Shown here: one piece after another, positions 26,361 through 35,752 of the stretch
How positions within the stretch are numbered: the stretch's first letter is position 1
Layout of the letters: each line of letters starts with the position of its first letter
Origin: Anderseniella sp. Alg231-50
GTDB taxonomy: Bacteria; Pseudomonadota; Alphaproteobacteria; Rhizobiales; Aestuariivirgaceae
Assembly: GCF_900149695.1 (NCBI RefSeq)
Contig: NZ_LT703007.1
Coordinates: forward strand, 1-64,000
DNA length: 64,000 bases
Reading direction: 5' to 3'
Made by a program: the position numbers and the translations under genes
Notes under the pieces: generated by a model
The model's database searches: none
What the model was told of the DNA's origin: nothing
Seen by the model: the letters and a program-made list of their open reading frames with translations, nothing else

Positions 26361-26824
26361 GGGTGAATTCCTTGCTGTTTATATGACTAAGATCCGGAAA
26401 TCTGGAGAGTACTCGCCCGGGCGTGTCAGCATGCACAATCCCAAGACGGCCCCTGCTCTTTTGATAGAGAATCCCCTCGAATACCCTTTTGCCCGGATCG
26501 ACCGGGGCGGAACATATTAAAACTCTGTTAATTAGGCAACCGCTTTGGACAGTTGTTTTAACACTACTATCGGCTATATCGCCCGGTGCCCGCAGAACTG
26601 CCATTTCAGCACCGTTTCACGCGCTGTTTAGGGTATGTTTTATCCGGCTGGGTCAGTGGTAGTGACAACCTACCCGCGCAAATGCCCCAAGAGGATCGCA
26701 AGGACAGACAATTTCGTCATTGGTCCGGGACTTCGGCTGCACCCAGAATCAGCTTCCGTACACCTTGCATGTTCCTCAACAGTTTGCGTTGACAGACAAC
26801 ATCACGGCGTGATGTGGAACCTGT
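26361..26824. other. Intergenic stretch upstream of hppA
   Basis: About 460 bases between the stop of the MFS gene and the start of hppA, both on the minus strand. The hppA promoter should lie here. Open frames in it look non-coding, and no clear hairpin or repeat was recognised. Confidence 0.4.
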
Positions 26825-28045
26825 TTACACACTCGCAACGCGACGGGAATTCAGACTCAGCCAGGCCAGCGCCAACAGGCACAATCCAACCATCGGGAAC
26901 AGAGCCATGTTGACCGCGTTCCAGCCGATGGCATCCAACAGCTTGCCGGATGTCAGAGACGCGGTTGCGACAGTTGCAAAGACACAGAAGTCATTGACCG
27001 CCTGAACCTTGTTCTTCTCGCTGGCGCGGTAACACTCGGTCACCATGGCGGTACCGCCGACATAGCCGAAATTCCAGCCAATGCCCAGCAACACCAGACC
27101 AACAGCGAAGTTGGCAAAGGTAATGCCGGTCAATCCTGCGATACCGGCCATGCTCAGCAAGACCATGCCCGCCGCCAGCACACGTTCAACGCCGAACCGC
27201 GAAATCAGGCTGCCGGTGAAAAAGCTTGGAACAAACATGGCAAGCGCGTGCCACTGGATAACCCAGGCGCTTTGATCAACGGTAAAACCGCACGCCACCA
27301 TTGCTATCGGTGTCGCGGTCATCACCAGGTTCATCATTCCATAGGCCATCATGCCGGACATGATCGCCACGATCAGCCGGGGCTGGCGCAATATCTCCGA
27401 CAACGGACGCGCATCCGATTTGCTCAGATCTTCGCGCTCATGTGGAATATTGACAAAACAGATGACGGCCATGGCAACAATTGACAAAGCAGCAACGGCA
27501 GCGAAATTACCGGCGAACATGACCGGTTCGAAAAAGGACCGGCTGCCGATCACGATCATCGGCCCGAACACGGCGGCGGCAATGCCACCCAGCATGACCC
27601 AGGAAATCGCTTTCGGTTTGAATGCCGCCGATGCGGTATCGGCAGCGGCGAACCTGTAGTAGCCGGCAAATGCCTGATACCCGCCCTGCAGGAACGTGCC
27701 AAATGAAAACAGCCAGAAATCCCGCGCAAATATCGCATAGACACAGATTAACGCGCCAATGAAACCGAACATGGCGCCGGTCAGAAACCCCGCCTTGCGC
27801 CCGACATGGCGCATGAACAAGGACGCCGGCACCGTGGCCAGCGCGGTTCCGATCACATAGGTCGACACCGGCACGGTAGCCAGGCTCAATGACGGTGCGA
27901 TCTGGGTACCCACGAGCCCGGCGGTAATAAAAATATTGATTGCACCCATGCCATAGAACGCCTGTGCAAGCGCGAGCACCAACGCGTTGCGCCGTGCGGC
28001 CCGGTCGTCAACAAAGGGAACATCGTCGGAAACAGCTGTCGTCAT
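26825..28045 (-). CDS. MFS transporter
   Basis: 406-aa, 12-helix major facilitator. The start is the ATG at 28045 (MTTAVSDDVP); 49 upstream in-frame codons were rejected. The loop 2-3 motif region reads LFMRHVGRKAGFL and a middle loop (HEREDLSKSDARPLSEI) separates the halves. The second half has GSLISRFGVERVLAAG, the repeated loop motif. The pattern fits the YbjJ-like group with no known substrate. It is divergent from the CBS protein gene. Confidence 0.85.
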   Translation of the reverse strand: MTTAVSDDVPFVDDRAARRNALVLALAQAFYGMGAINIFITAGLVGTQIAPSLSLATVPVSTYVIGTALATVPASLFMRHVGRKAGFLTGAMFGFIGALICVYAIFARDFWLFSFGTFLQGGYQAFAGYYRFAAADTASAAFKPKAISWVMLGGIAAAVFGPMIVIGSRSFFEPVMFAGNFAAVAALSIVAMAVICFVNIPHEREDLSKSDARPLSEILRQPRLIVAIMSGMMAYGMMNLVMTATPIAMVACGFTVDQSAWVIQWHALAMFVPSFFTGSLISRFGVERVLAAGMVLLSMAGIAGLTGITFANFAVGLVLLGIGWNFGYVGGTAMVTECYRASEKNKVQAVNDFCVFATVATASLTSGKLLDAIGWNAVNMALFPMVGLCLLALAWLSLNSRRVASV

Positions 28046-28209
28046 AGCGCGCACACTGATGCAGAATTGGGTATGGTGCAAGCCGCACAGATTGCAACTC
28101 TCGTATGCAGGAAGACCAATGGCCTTGTTGGCAGCGCAAATACAGCGCACAATCATGCTATAGTCGAAGGTGAATACAGAAATCAAACCCAACGGGAGGA
28201 CATGACCAT

Positions 28210-28641
28210 ATGCAGGTTCAGACCATACTCAACGCCAAGGGAACCGCAGTTACTACAGTTTCACCTGACTCAAGTGTACGTGACCTGGCAACATTGTTGC
28301 GCGAGAACAAGATTGGTGCTGTTGTCGTGAGCAGCGACGCGGTCGCAATCGATGGCATCGTTTCGGAACGCGATATCGTCCGGCAACTAACTGATTTCGG
28401 GCCGAAGTTCCTGTCCGTGAAAGTCCGTGAAATCATGACAAAGGACGTTGTCACCTGTGCGCCGACTGACACTGTGGACAATTGCATGGAGTTCATGACC
28501 GGAAGACGCATACGCCATCTGCCCGTCGCTGTTGACGGCAAGCTGACCGGCCTGGTGTCAATTGGCGATATCGTCAAGGCCAAGATGGATGAAATCCGCC
28601 TTGAGGCGGAATCGCTGAAACAGTACATCTCGTCCGGCTAA
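28210..28641 (+). CDS. CBS domain protein (two CBS motifs)
   Basis: 143 aa consisting almost only of a CBS pair: first CBS about 8-62 (VRDLATLLRENKIGAVVV, IDGIVSERDIVRQL), second about 75-130 (MTKDVVTCAPTDTVDNCMEF, LVSIGDIVKA). CBS pairs bind adenine nucleotides and act as energy or redox sensors. GGGAGG lies upstream of the ATG. The gene is divergent from the MFS gene and convergent with nusB. Stand-alone proteins of this kind are common in alphaproteobacteria; the target is unknown. Confidence 0.88.
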   Translation: MQVQTILNAKGTAVTTVSPDSSVRDLATLLRENKIGAVVVSSDAVAIDGIVSERDIVRQLTDFGPKFLSVKVREIMTKDVVTCAPTDTVDNCMEFMTGRRIRHLPVAVDGKLTGLVSIGDIVKAKMDEIRLEAESLKQYISSG

Positions 28642-28654
28642 GACCAGCAGCAGT

Positions 28655-29158
28655 TCACATTTCCTCCGGGTGTCGTTTGCGGGCCATGGCGTCCAGACTG
28701 GCATTTACAAACCCCGGTTCGCTGCCGGAAAAGAATGCCTTGGCGACTTCAACATATTCTGAAATCGTCACCTTGGGCGGTACATCATCCCTGAACAGGA
28801 GTTCAAAACCCCCTGCCCTTAAAATTGCACGCGACGTCGCTTCCAGCCTGGCCAGCGTCCAGCCCTCGCCCAGACACTCATTCACCTTCTTGTCGATGAG
28901 CAACTGGTCCCGCACCACACCCTCGACGATGGCCTTGAGAAACCCGTAATCAGCCTCACCACACTGGCCGTCATCGAACTGCACGCCTATTCTGCCAGAC
29001 CCGTAATCAGCCAGCACGTCAGCAAGTTCGCTGCCGCCGATATCCATCTGGTACAGGGCCTGGACGGCGCCCAACCGCGACGCAGAACGCGCAACGCCTG
29101 TGCGGGGACGGGATGGTTTACCTGCCGGTTTTGCCGAAGTGTCTTTTGCATCAGTCAT
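28655..29158 (-). CDS. nusB: Transcription antitermination factor NusB
   Basis: Component of the rRNA antitermination complex that binds boxA RNA with NusE. 167 aa from the ATG at 29158, which overlaps the ribH stop by eight bases; an upstream TTG/ATG extension is less likely. The N-terminus is a Lys/Pro/Arg-rich extension, then the NusB fold: ASRLGAVQALYQMDIG, DYGFLKAIVEGVVRDQ, EATSRAILRAGGFELLFRDD and INEYVEVAKAFF-like (ISEYVEVAKAFFSGSEPGF). Last gene of the rib cluster, the usual position. Confidence 0.94.
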   Translation of the reverse strand: MTDAKDTSAKPAGKPSRPRTGVARSASRLGAVQALYQMDIGGSELADVLADYGSGRIGVQFDDGQCGEADYGFLKAIVEGVVRDQLLIDKKVNECLGEGWTLARLEATSRAILRAGGFELLFRDDVPPKVTISEYVEVAKAFFSGSEPGFVNASLDAMARKRHPEEM

Positions 29159-29624
29159 CACGGGATTCCTGGTCAAGCCGGAACTGCATCATCGCAAGGC
29201 AGGCCTCGGCTGCCCCTGCGCCCTTGTTCATGTCCGCGACATTTGCCCTGGCCTTGGCCTGGTCTTCATTTTCAACCGTCAGAATGCCGTTGCCGATACA
29301 CGCGCCATCGATGCTCAGGTCCATCAGGCCACGTGCACTTTCACCGGACACGATTTCATAATGCGTGGTCTCTCCCCGGATGACGCAACCGAGCGCCACG
29401 AAGCCGTCATAGTCGCCGAACTCATATGCAATGGAGATCGTGCCGGGTATTTCCAGCGCGCCGGGCACACTGGTGATCTCGATCTCACATCCTGCAGCCT
29501 CAAGGGGTGCCTTTGCGCCTTCAAGCAACTGAGAGGCGATATGCTCATAATAGGGCGACTGCACGATCAGCACGCGAAACTTCTCAGCCGGTGATGCAGC
29601 CGGAATTGAGGGTATACTTGTCAT
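29151..29624 (-). CDS. ribH: 6,7-dimethyl-8-ribityllumazine synthase
   Basis: Penultimate step of riboflavin synthesis: condenses the ribitylaminouracil with dihydroxybutanone phosphate. 157 aa; core motifs VPGALEIPG (about 54-62), GCVIRGETTHYE (about 80-91, with the catalytic His) and NGILTVENEDQA (about 112-123). It overlaps ribE by four bases (ATGA) and nusB by eight, so translation is coupled. Confidence 0.96.
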   Translation of the reverse strand: MTSIPSIPAASPAEKFRVLIVQSPYYEHIASQLLEGAKAPLEAAGCEIEITSVPGALEIPGTISIAYEFGDYDGFVALGCVIRGETTHYEIVSGESARGLMDLSIDGACIGNGILTVENEDQAKARANVADMNKGAGAAEACLAMMQFRLDQESRDD

Positions 29625-30229
29625 TTGTCGAGGCTTTCATTGAGGCGCGCCACATAGCGGGCCAGCATGTCAATTTCCAGGTTCACCTTGTCCCCCACCT
29701 GAGCATTGCCCCAGCTTGTGACTGATAAAGTGTGCGGTATCACATTGATGCCGAAATTCACCCCGTTCACATCGTTTACCGTCAAGGACGTGCCATCAAG
29801 GCAAACTGATCCCTTGGACGCGATGAACCTGGCGAGTTGTTCTGGCGCGCAAAACACAAACCTGCGGCTGTCGCCGTCATCTTCAATCGAAACAATGTCG
29901 GCAACCCCGTCAACATGCCCGGATACGATATGCCCGCCGAGTTCATCACCGGCCTTGAGAGCGCGCTCCAGATTGATCCGGGTGCCCTCGGCCCAGCCGC
30001 CAAGTGTGGTTTTCGACAGGCTTTCAGCGGATACATCCACGGTAAAATGGCATCCTCCATCCGCACCGTGGGCAACTGACGTGACGGTCAGGCAACAGCC
30101 GGAACAACAGATGGACGCGCCAAGCGCTATGCCTGCCGCGTCATAGCCACTGGAGATCGTGAACTGCGTGTCACCACGCCGTTCAATGCCTTCAATAGTG
30201 CCAATATCTGTAATGATGCCGGTGAACAT
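29621..30229 (-). CDS. ribE: Riboflavin synthase alpha subunit
   Basis: Final step: dismutation of two lumazine molecules into riboflavin. 202 aa with the two-fold beta-barrel repeat; the N-terminal MFTGIITDIGTIE and the internal NLERALKAGDELGGHIVSGH (binding region), with KGSVCLDGTSLTVNDV in the second half. It starts nine bases after ribD and overlaps ribH by four bases. Confidence 0.95.
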   Translation of the reverse strand: MFTGIITDIGTIEGIERRGDTQFTISSGYDAAGIALGASICCSGCCLTVTSVAHGADGGCHFTVDVSAESLSKTTLGGWAEGTRINLERALKAGDELGGHIVSGHVDGVADIVSIEDDGDSRRFVFCAPEQLARFIASKGSVCLDGTSLTVNDVNGVNFGINVIPHTLSVTSWGNAQVGDKVNLEIDMLARYVARLNESLDK

Positions 30230-30238
30230 GGCAATCGT

Positions 30239-31339
30239 TTAACGCACCCGAACGTATTTGGCGAGCCAATCTGCGCCCAGGCTTTCACTTTCTCCGCGCT
30301 GCCTGAAACCGGCAGACGCCCTGATGGTATCCAGCGGCAGGCCTGCCATGGCGGCAAGGCCCTGCGGGCCAACTTTCTTGGGCGCTTGCAGCAATACCGC
30401 TTCGTCGACGAGGTCAGCCTCCACCAGGGCTCTCGCCATGTGCGCGCCGCCTTCCGCCAGCACATGCGAAACGCCCCTGTCAGCCAGTTTCACCAGCATA
30501 TCGTCAAGGTCCACTTTGCCGTCGACCGTCGCGCCGCACTCGATCACCTGAACACCCCTGGCTTCCAGTGCAGACCTGGTGTCCGGGGCACAGGCACTGG
30601 TTGTCATGATCCACAAAGGCACATCGTTGGCCGATCCCACCAGTCGGCTTGTCAGCGGTATGGACAATTTGCTGTCCGACACGATGCGCACAGGTGAGCG
30701 GTCCGCCATACCCGGCAAGCGGCATGTCAGATCAGGGTCATCTGCCAGCACAGTGCTGACGCCGACCAGTATCGCATCCACCTCGGCGCGCAGCAGATGC
30801 ACCCGATCACGCGCGGCTTCACCGGTGATTGCGGTCGGCTCACCGGGTTTTGCCGCAATTTTCCCATCCGCAGAAACAGCAAGTTTCAGAGTCACATAGG
30901 CGCGCTTTTCAATGTGGCGTTTGAGGAAAGCACGCAATTCCCAGTTCACCTGATCCGCCAGCACACCTTGTGTCACGTCAATACCGGCATCCAGCAGCGC
31001 ATTGTGACCGCCACCGGACACCCTTGGATCAGGATCATCGAGGGCTGTCACCACCCGCGCTATACCGGCTTCAATCAGCGCATCGACGCACGGAGGTGTT
31101 CGCCCGTGATGACAACACGGTTCCAGCGTAACAAAGGCGGTAGCGCCACGTGCTGCCTCACCTGCCATTGCGAGCGCCTGTGTTTCGGCATGTGGACGCC
31201 CACCTGGGGCGGTTGATGCCACTGCGACAGTCGCACCATCAGACACGATCACACACCCGACAGACGGATTTTCTCCCGTCGATCCACGTTGCCGTCTGCC
31301 GGCGGCAACTGCCTGGCGCATATAGATTTCGTCGCTCAT
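30239..31339 (-). CDS. ribD: Bifunctional riboflavin deaminase/reductase RibD
   Basis: Catalyses the second and third steps of riboflavin synthesis. 366 aa. N-terminal deaminase domain with zinc ligands HAETQAL (about 50-56) and PCCHHGRTPPC (about 75-85). C-terminal NADPH-dependent reductase domain from about 145 (VTLKLAVSADGKIA, then ADDPDLTCRLPG and VLAEGGAHMARALVEADLVD). Twelve bases separate it from nrdR upstream. Confidence 0.95.
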   Translation of the reverse strand: MSDEIYMRQAVAAGRRQRGSTGENPSVGCVIVSDGATVAVASTAPGGRPHAETQALAMAGEAARGATAFVTLEPCCHHGRTPPCVDALIEAGIARVVTALDDPDPRVSGGGHNALLDAGIDVTQGVLADQVNWELRAFLKRHIEKRAYVTLKLAVSADGKIAAKPGEPTAITGEAARDRVHLLRAEVDAILVGVSTVLADDPDLTCRLPGMADRSPVRIVSDSKLSIPLTSRLVGSANDVPLWIMTTSACAPDTRSALEARGVQVIECGATVDGKVDLDDMLVKLADRGVSHVLAEGGAHMARALVEADLVDEAVLLQAPKKVGPQGLAAMAGLPLDTIRASAGFRQRGESESLGADWLAKYVRVR

Positions 31340-31351
31340 GACCAGGCTACC

Positions 31352-31876
31352 TCAATCAGGCTTGCCGTCACGGTCATCGGCTGTGTTGTTATCATTGTCG
31401 TCGTCACTCTCATCGGGCATTTCGTCTTCCGATGAAAGCTCGCCCAACAATTCCTCGAAATCCCGGGCTTCCCGGAAATTCCTGTATACGGAGGCAAACC
31501 GGACATATGCCACATCATCGAGAACCCGCAACCCCTCCATGACATGCTCGCCAATGAGATCGCTGGTAATTTCCGTTTCACCCAGGCTCTCGAGTTGCCG
31601 GACGATGGATGACATCATGCGTTCAAGGCGTTCCGGGTCAACCGGCCGCTTGCGAACAGCAATTGCAACTGATCGCGCGAGTTTGTCCCGGTCGAAAGGC
31701 ACTCGCTTGCCGGATTTTTTCAGCACTATCAGCTCGCGCAACTGAACACGCTCGAAAGTCGTGAACCTTCCGCCGCAATCCGGGCAATGACGCCTGCGGC
31801 GGATGGCGGCTCCGTCTTCCGACGGCCGCGAATCCTTCACCTGTGAATCGTGGCTGCTACAGTAGGGACACCGCAT
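31352..31876 (-). CDS. nrdR: Transcriptional repressor NrdR
   Basis: Zinc-ribbon/ATP-cone repressor of ribonucleotide reductase genes. 174 aa. Zinc ribbon [11 protein letters not shown] and CPDCGGRF (about 3-38), then ATP-cone from about 48 ([33 protein letters not shown]). Unusual is the C-terminal tail of about 25 residues that is strongly acidic (Asp/Glu/Asn-rich). Part of the glyA-nrdR-rib operon. Confidence 0.95.
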   Translation of the reverse strand: MRCPYCSSHDSQVKDSRPSEDGAAIRRRRHCPDCGGRFTTFERVQLRELIVLKKSGKRVPFDRDKLARSVAIAVRKRPVDPERLERMMSSIVRQLESLGETEITSDLIGEHVMEGLRVLDDVAYVRFASVYRNFREARDFEELLGELSSEDEMPDESDDDNDNNTADDRDGKPD

Positions 31877-31927
31877 GAGCAGTCAGCCCCTCCTCTTGAT
31901 TTGACGGTTCGACTCAATCGCTTCCGA

Positions 31928-33235
31928 TCAGGAATAGATCGGAAAACGACCAGTCAATGCAACCACCTTATCCTTAACGGCTGATTCTACTGCGGAATTT
32001 CCATCCTCACCATTGGTTGAAAGCCCATCCAACACCTCGATGATCAACTGACCGACCTCCCGGAATTCCGCAACACCAAAGCCGCGGGTGGTGCCGGCCG
32101 GCGAGCCGAGGCGAATGCCGGATGTGATCATCGGTTTTTCAGGGTCAAACGGGATGCCGTTCTTGTTGCAGGTGATGTTTGCCCGGCCAAGCGCGGCCTC
32201 GGCTGCCTTTCCTGTGACCTTCTTCGGGCGCAGGTCGACCAGGATGACATGTGTGTCCGTACCGCCGGACACCAGGTCAAGGCCACCTTCGAGCATGGCT
32301 TCAGCCAGCGCGTTGGCATTGGCAACGACGGCTGCGGAATACTCCTTGAAGTCCGGACGCAGAGCTTCCCCGAACGCCACCGCCTTGGCTGCGATCACAT
32401 GCATCAGGGGGCCACCCTGAAGGCCCGGAAAAACAGATGAGTTGAACTTCTTTCCCAAAGCCGCATCGTTGGACAGGATCATGCCGCCGCGCGGACCGCG
32501 CAGGGTCTTGTGGGTTGTGGTTGTCGCCACGTGCGCATGCTCCAGCGGATTGGGATGCGAACCGCCGGCAACCAGACCGGAAAAGTGCGCCATATCGACC
32601 AGGAACCAGGCACCTACCTTGTCAGCGATTTCGCGGAACCGCTTGAAATCGATAAATCGCGGATAGGCCGACCCACCGGCGATGATCAGCTTCGGCTTGT
32701 GTTCGAGCGCCAGTTTTTCGACCTCGTCATAGTCGATCCTGTGGGTCACCGGATCGACCTTGTAGGGAACCGGGTTGAACCACTTGCCGGACTGATTGAC
32801 CGGCGAACCGTGCGTCAGGTGACCACCACAGGCAAGATCAAGCCCGAGATATGTGTCGCCCGGCTGCAGCAGTGCAAAGAATACCGCCTGATTGGCATTT
32901 GCGCCCGAATGGGGCTGCACATTGGCATACTCGCAATTGAACAACTGACAGGCCCGTTTGATTGCCAATTCCTCGGCAATGTCCACATACTGGCACCCGC
33001 CATAGTAGCGCCTGCCGGGATAACCTTCGGCATATTTGTTGGTCAGCACCGAACCTTGTGCCTCCAATACGGCACGCGACACAATGTTTTCTGACGCGAT
33101 CAGCTCTATCTCGTTCTGCTGACGTCCAAATTCCTGGGAAATCGCTGATGCCAGCTCGGCGTCAGATCCAGCCAGGGTGTCGGAAAAAAAGCCGGGAAAA
33201 ATACCGGATTGAGTAGATTTCGGTTGAGCGGTCAT
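31928..33235 (-). CDS. glyA: Serine hydroxymethyltransferase
   Basis: PLP enzyme that converts serine and tetrahydrofolate into glycine and methylene-THF. 435 aa from the ATG at 33235; the longer frame to 33364 was rejected. PLP lysine in [14 protein letters not shown] (about residue 245-258), [15 protein letters not shown] substrate loop, and [15 protein letters not shown]. First gene of the operon glyA-nrdR-ribD-ribE-ribH-nusB, common in alphaproteobacteria. Confidence 0.96.
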   Translation of the reverse strand: MTAQPKSTQSGIFPGFFSDTLAGSDAELASAISQEFGRQQNEIELIASENIVSRAVLEAQGSVLTNKYAEGYPGRRYYGGCQYVDIAEELAIKRACQLFNCEYANVQPHSGANANQAVFFALLQPGDTYLGLDLACGGHLTHGSPVNQSGKWFNPVPYKVDPVTHRIDYDEVEKLALEHKPKLIIAGGSAYPRFIDFKRFREIADKVGAWFLVDMAHFSGLVAGGSHPNPLEHAHVATTTTHKTLRGPRGGMILSNDAALGKKFNSSVFPGLQGGPLMHVIAAKAVAFGEALRPDFKEYSAAVVANANALAEAMLEGGLDLVSGGTDTHVILVDLRPKKVTGKAAEAALGRANITCNKNGIPFDPEKPMITSGIRLGSPAGTTRGFGVAEFREVGQLIIEVLDGLSTNGEDGNSAVESAVKDKVVALTGRFPIYS

Positions 33236-33385
33236 GATCGGAGCTTCCCTCTGCACTATTTTCGGGCAACACAAGATGATCCGTATGACAGATAATGGCG
33301 TGACATCGCAATGCGTGATCCTCACCAAGCGGCAATGCGTCGCTGAGCTCAGGAAATCCTGCATTCGTTAAATGAATAGGTGAAC

Positions 33386-34780
33386 CTACCCGGCGCGGCC
33401 TTCAGGTGAACCAATCGGCTGGCCGGTAATGAAACCGGTACCGTCAAGATCGTAGATGTCGGGGCGGAAGCGCACCATGCCGTCAGGGCCAGCCCACGCT
33501 GTCAGGTACACCCAGTGCACGGCAACCTTGCCCTTAAGGGCAACGTCAATGCGATCTTCCGAGCGCGCAACGGATTTTATCTGACGCAAATTCCAGCCGT
33601 CCTGATTGCCCAGCACCCAGGATGTCAACTGGTGAACATCCTCCACACGCACGCAGCCTGAACTGAAATAGCGCTGGTTTTCCTGGAACAATGTCTTGGT
33701 CGGCGTGTCATGCATGTACACCGAAAACTTGTTGCGGAAGTTGATCTTGACCGACGCCATGGCATTTTCACCGCCGGGTTCCTGGCGGAAATGATATTTA
33801 TCGGCAATCTCTTCGGCCGGTGCCCTCCAGTCAATCGAACGCGGATCCACTTCCGGGCCGCGATAGCCGTCGAAAATCTTGATCTGCATTTTTTTCAGGA
33901 TCGACTTGGACTTGCGCACCTTGGGTACGATGTCCTTGATCACGATGGACTTGGGTGAGTGCCAGTATGGATTGAAGTTTATTTCGCTAATTTCGCTGGT
34001 CACGATTGGCGACGGGCGCTCGGGCTTGCCGACAATGACAGCATGACTTGAGACAACGCGGTTGCTCTGCACCGCCTCGAGCTTGGCTGCAGGAATGTTG
34101 ACCAGCACATATCTGCTGTTCAGGTCTTTGGTATATTCCGGCAGGCGGATCAGGTTGGCCTGCATGGTTTCAAGCTTGGACCTTGCTGACACCGACATGG
34201 CAGCCGCGGTTGCCTTGTTGACCCGGCCGGTAACCCGAAGGCCATGGTTTTGCTGAAAACCGGCGACGGCCTGAGCGACAACGCGGTCATATTTTTCACC
34301 GTCCACTGCACTGCGGGGCAGATACCCTTCAATAGCCAGGCGCCGGCGCAGCGCTGTGACAGCGCGTCCCTTTCCGCCCTTGCGAAGTGACCTGGAGGCA
34401 GAAGTCCGTCCCCAGCCGCCGCCGCGCACAATTCTCTCATAGAACTTAATTGCGGACTCCAGCGCCTGTGCGCTGCGTGTACTCAGCATCGGAGCGACTG
34501 AACGGTTGCTGCTGTATATCTGAGTGCGCGAGGACAATTTATCGGTTGCCTCTGCACGCGGAGGCGAAGACCTCAGCCAGTCGGTTGCGGAATTCAGCGT
34601 AGTCGCACCGCGTTCGCCATTGGCGTCAATGCCAGTGTTCGCAGGCTGAACGGATCGTGTACGCGGATAGTAGTTACGCTCAATCGACTCGGCGGCGGCC
34701 TCCTCAACAGGCAAACCGGTGTACGACAACGTACTTGCCATCAAGGCAACCAGTGAAACTCTTGCAACCCCAGCCAACAT
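33386..34780 (-). CDS. ldtP: L,D-transpeptidase (YcbB/YkuD family) with peptidoglycan-binding domain
   Basis: Forms 3-3 cross-links in peptidoglycan or attaches proteins to it. 464 aa from the ATG at 34780, with AGGAA before it; a TTG at 34798 is in frame. Signal peptide (about 1-30, ending EEAAAES), a peptidoglycan-binding domain (about 135-195, GRAVTALRRRLAIEGYLP), and the YcbB-like catalytic domain with YMHDTPTKTLF and SSGCVRVEDV (catalytic Cys about residue 382). The gene following upstream on the same strand is an LdtR-type regulator, the pair known in Rhizobiales. The symbol follows that context. Confidence 0.85.
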   Translation of the reverse strand: MLAGVARVSLVALMASTLSYTGLPVEEAAAESIERNYYPRTRSVQPANTGIDANGERGATTLNSATDWLRSSPPRAEATDKLSSRTQIYSSNRSVAPMLSTRSAQALESAIKFYERIVRGGGWGRTSASRSLRKGGKGRAVTALRRRLAIEGYLPRSAVDGEKYDRVVAQAVAGFQQNHGLRVTGRVNKATAAAMSVSARSKLETMQANLIRLPEYTKDLNSRYVLVNIPAAKLEAVQSNRVVSSHAVIVGKPERPSPIVTSEISEINFNPYWHSPKSIVIKDIVPKVRKSKSILKKMQIKIFDGYRGPEVDPRSIDWRAPAEEIADKYHFRQEPGGENAMASVKINFRNKFSVYMHDTPTKTLFQENQRYFSSGCVRVEDVHQLTSWVLGNQDGWNLRQIKSVARSEDRIDVALKGKVAVHWVYLTAWAGPDGMVRFRPDIYDLDGTGFITGQPIGSPEGRAG

Positions 34781-34867
34781 CTCACATTTCCTGATCAACG
34801 AATACTATGCCTCGTGCATACAACATTCGCGGTTTTGAGGATAGTGAATGTCTGTTAATTCCGACCT

Positions 34868-34891
34868 CAATTGGGCAACCCAACCCAATTG
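34868..34891. promoter_or_regulatory. Perfect inverted repeat upstream of ldtP, candidate LdtR operator
   Basis: CAATTGGG (34868-34875) and CCCAATTG (34884-34891) are exact inverted repeats with an 8-base spacer. The site lies about 90-110 bases before the L,D-transpeptidase ATG, where a MarR-type activator or repressor would be expected to bind. Confidence 0.45.
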
Positions 34892-34904
34892 CGGGCCTGT
34901 TCAA

Positions 34905-34940
34905 CAAAAAAACCCGCGAAAAGCTGAGACCTTTCGCGAG
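34905..34940 (-). terminator. Rho-independent terminator after the LdtR-type gene
   Basis: On the minus strand CGCGAAA (34932-34938) pairs with TTTCGCG (34915-34921), with a 10-base loop, and is followed by GG and a run of T (A-run 34906-34912). It lies about 110 bases after the regulator stop and upstream of ldtP. Confidence 0.8.
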
Positions 34941-35046
34941 TTCAATTTTTTGCGAGACTGCGGGAAAACCCGGCTCATAGTGGACTTACGGCACAATCTG
35001 CGCCCTCAAGCATCCATTTTGTCTGAGTACCCGGTCGCCGCCAGTG

Positions 35047-35559
35047 TTACAGACGATACAGAATCTGGTCTGTCCAGAACCGCTCAAGACGGCCCAGAGC
35101 CTTGTTCAGGCGATCAAATTCTTCAACGTCAATGTCGGCAACTTCGCGCAAAGACAGCAACTGACGGTTATAAAGCGCGTCAATCTGTTCGCGAATCACC
35201 TGACCACGTTCGGTCAGCGAGATGCGGACTGAACGCTTGTCGGCGCTTGAACGTTCATGGCTTACATATCCCTGATCAACCAGCTTTTTCAGGTTGTAGG
35301 AAACGTTTGAACCCTGGTAGTAGCCGCGGGTTTTCAATTCGCCTGCGGTCAATTCGCTGTCACCGATGTTGAACAGCAGCAGTGCCTGAACGGAATTGAC
35401 TTCCTGTTCACCGTTGCGTTCAAATTCGTCCTTGATCACATCCAGCAAACGACGGTGAAGCCGCTCAATAAGTGTCAGTGACTCAAGATAGCGATTCTTG
35501 ATTTCAGATTTGTCCTGGTCCACGTCATCGCGGACCGCCATTGCGGTCATCTTATTCAT
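35047..35559 (-). CDS. ldtR: MarR-family regulator, LdtR type
   Basis: 170 aa from the ATG at 35559 after CAGGT; a TTG at 35565 is also in frame. The MarR winged helix is seen at LTAGELKTRGYYQGSNVSYN and LKKLVDQGYVSHERSSADKR, with SVRISLTERGQVIREQI in the wing and following helix. The high Tyr/Gly/Ser pattern in the recognition region is that of LdtR, which in Sinorhizobium and Liberibacter controls the neighbouring L,D-transpeptidase gene. The arrangement is conserved here. Confidence 0.9.
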   Translation of the reverse strand: MNKMTAMAVRDDVDQDKSEIKNRYLESLTLIERLHRRLLDVIKDEFERNGEQEVNSVQALLLFNIGDSELTAGELKTRGYYQGSNVSYNLKKLVDQGYVSHERSSADKRSVRISLTERGQVIREQIDALYNRQLLSLREVADIDVEEFDRLNKALGRLERFWTDQILYRL

Positions 35560-35752
35560 GTTCAATACCTGCCCGTTTATGTTTTAAGTTCGTCTATTTT
35601 TAAGTGGCAGGTTTTGTCCCTGCCTTGACGATGACTCTAGGGCGGGTTTTTTAAGATCAGCTCAATGATATAGGTAAATCAGAGGCTAATTTGCATCAAA
35701 TTTGACAGATATGGCGTCACGGTTAGCAAATACTTGCAGGCTCCATTTTTCG

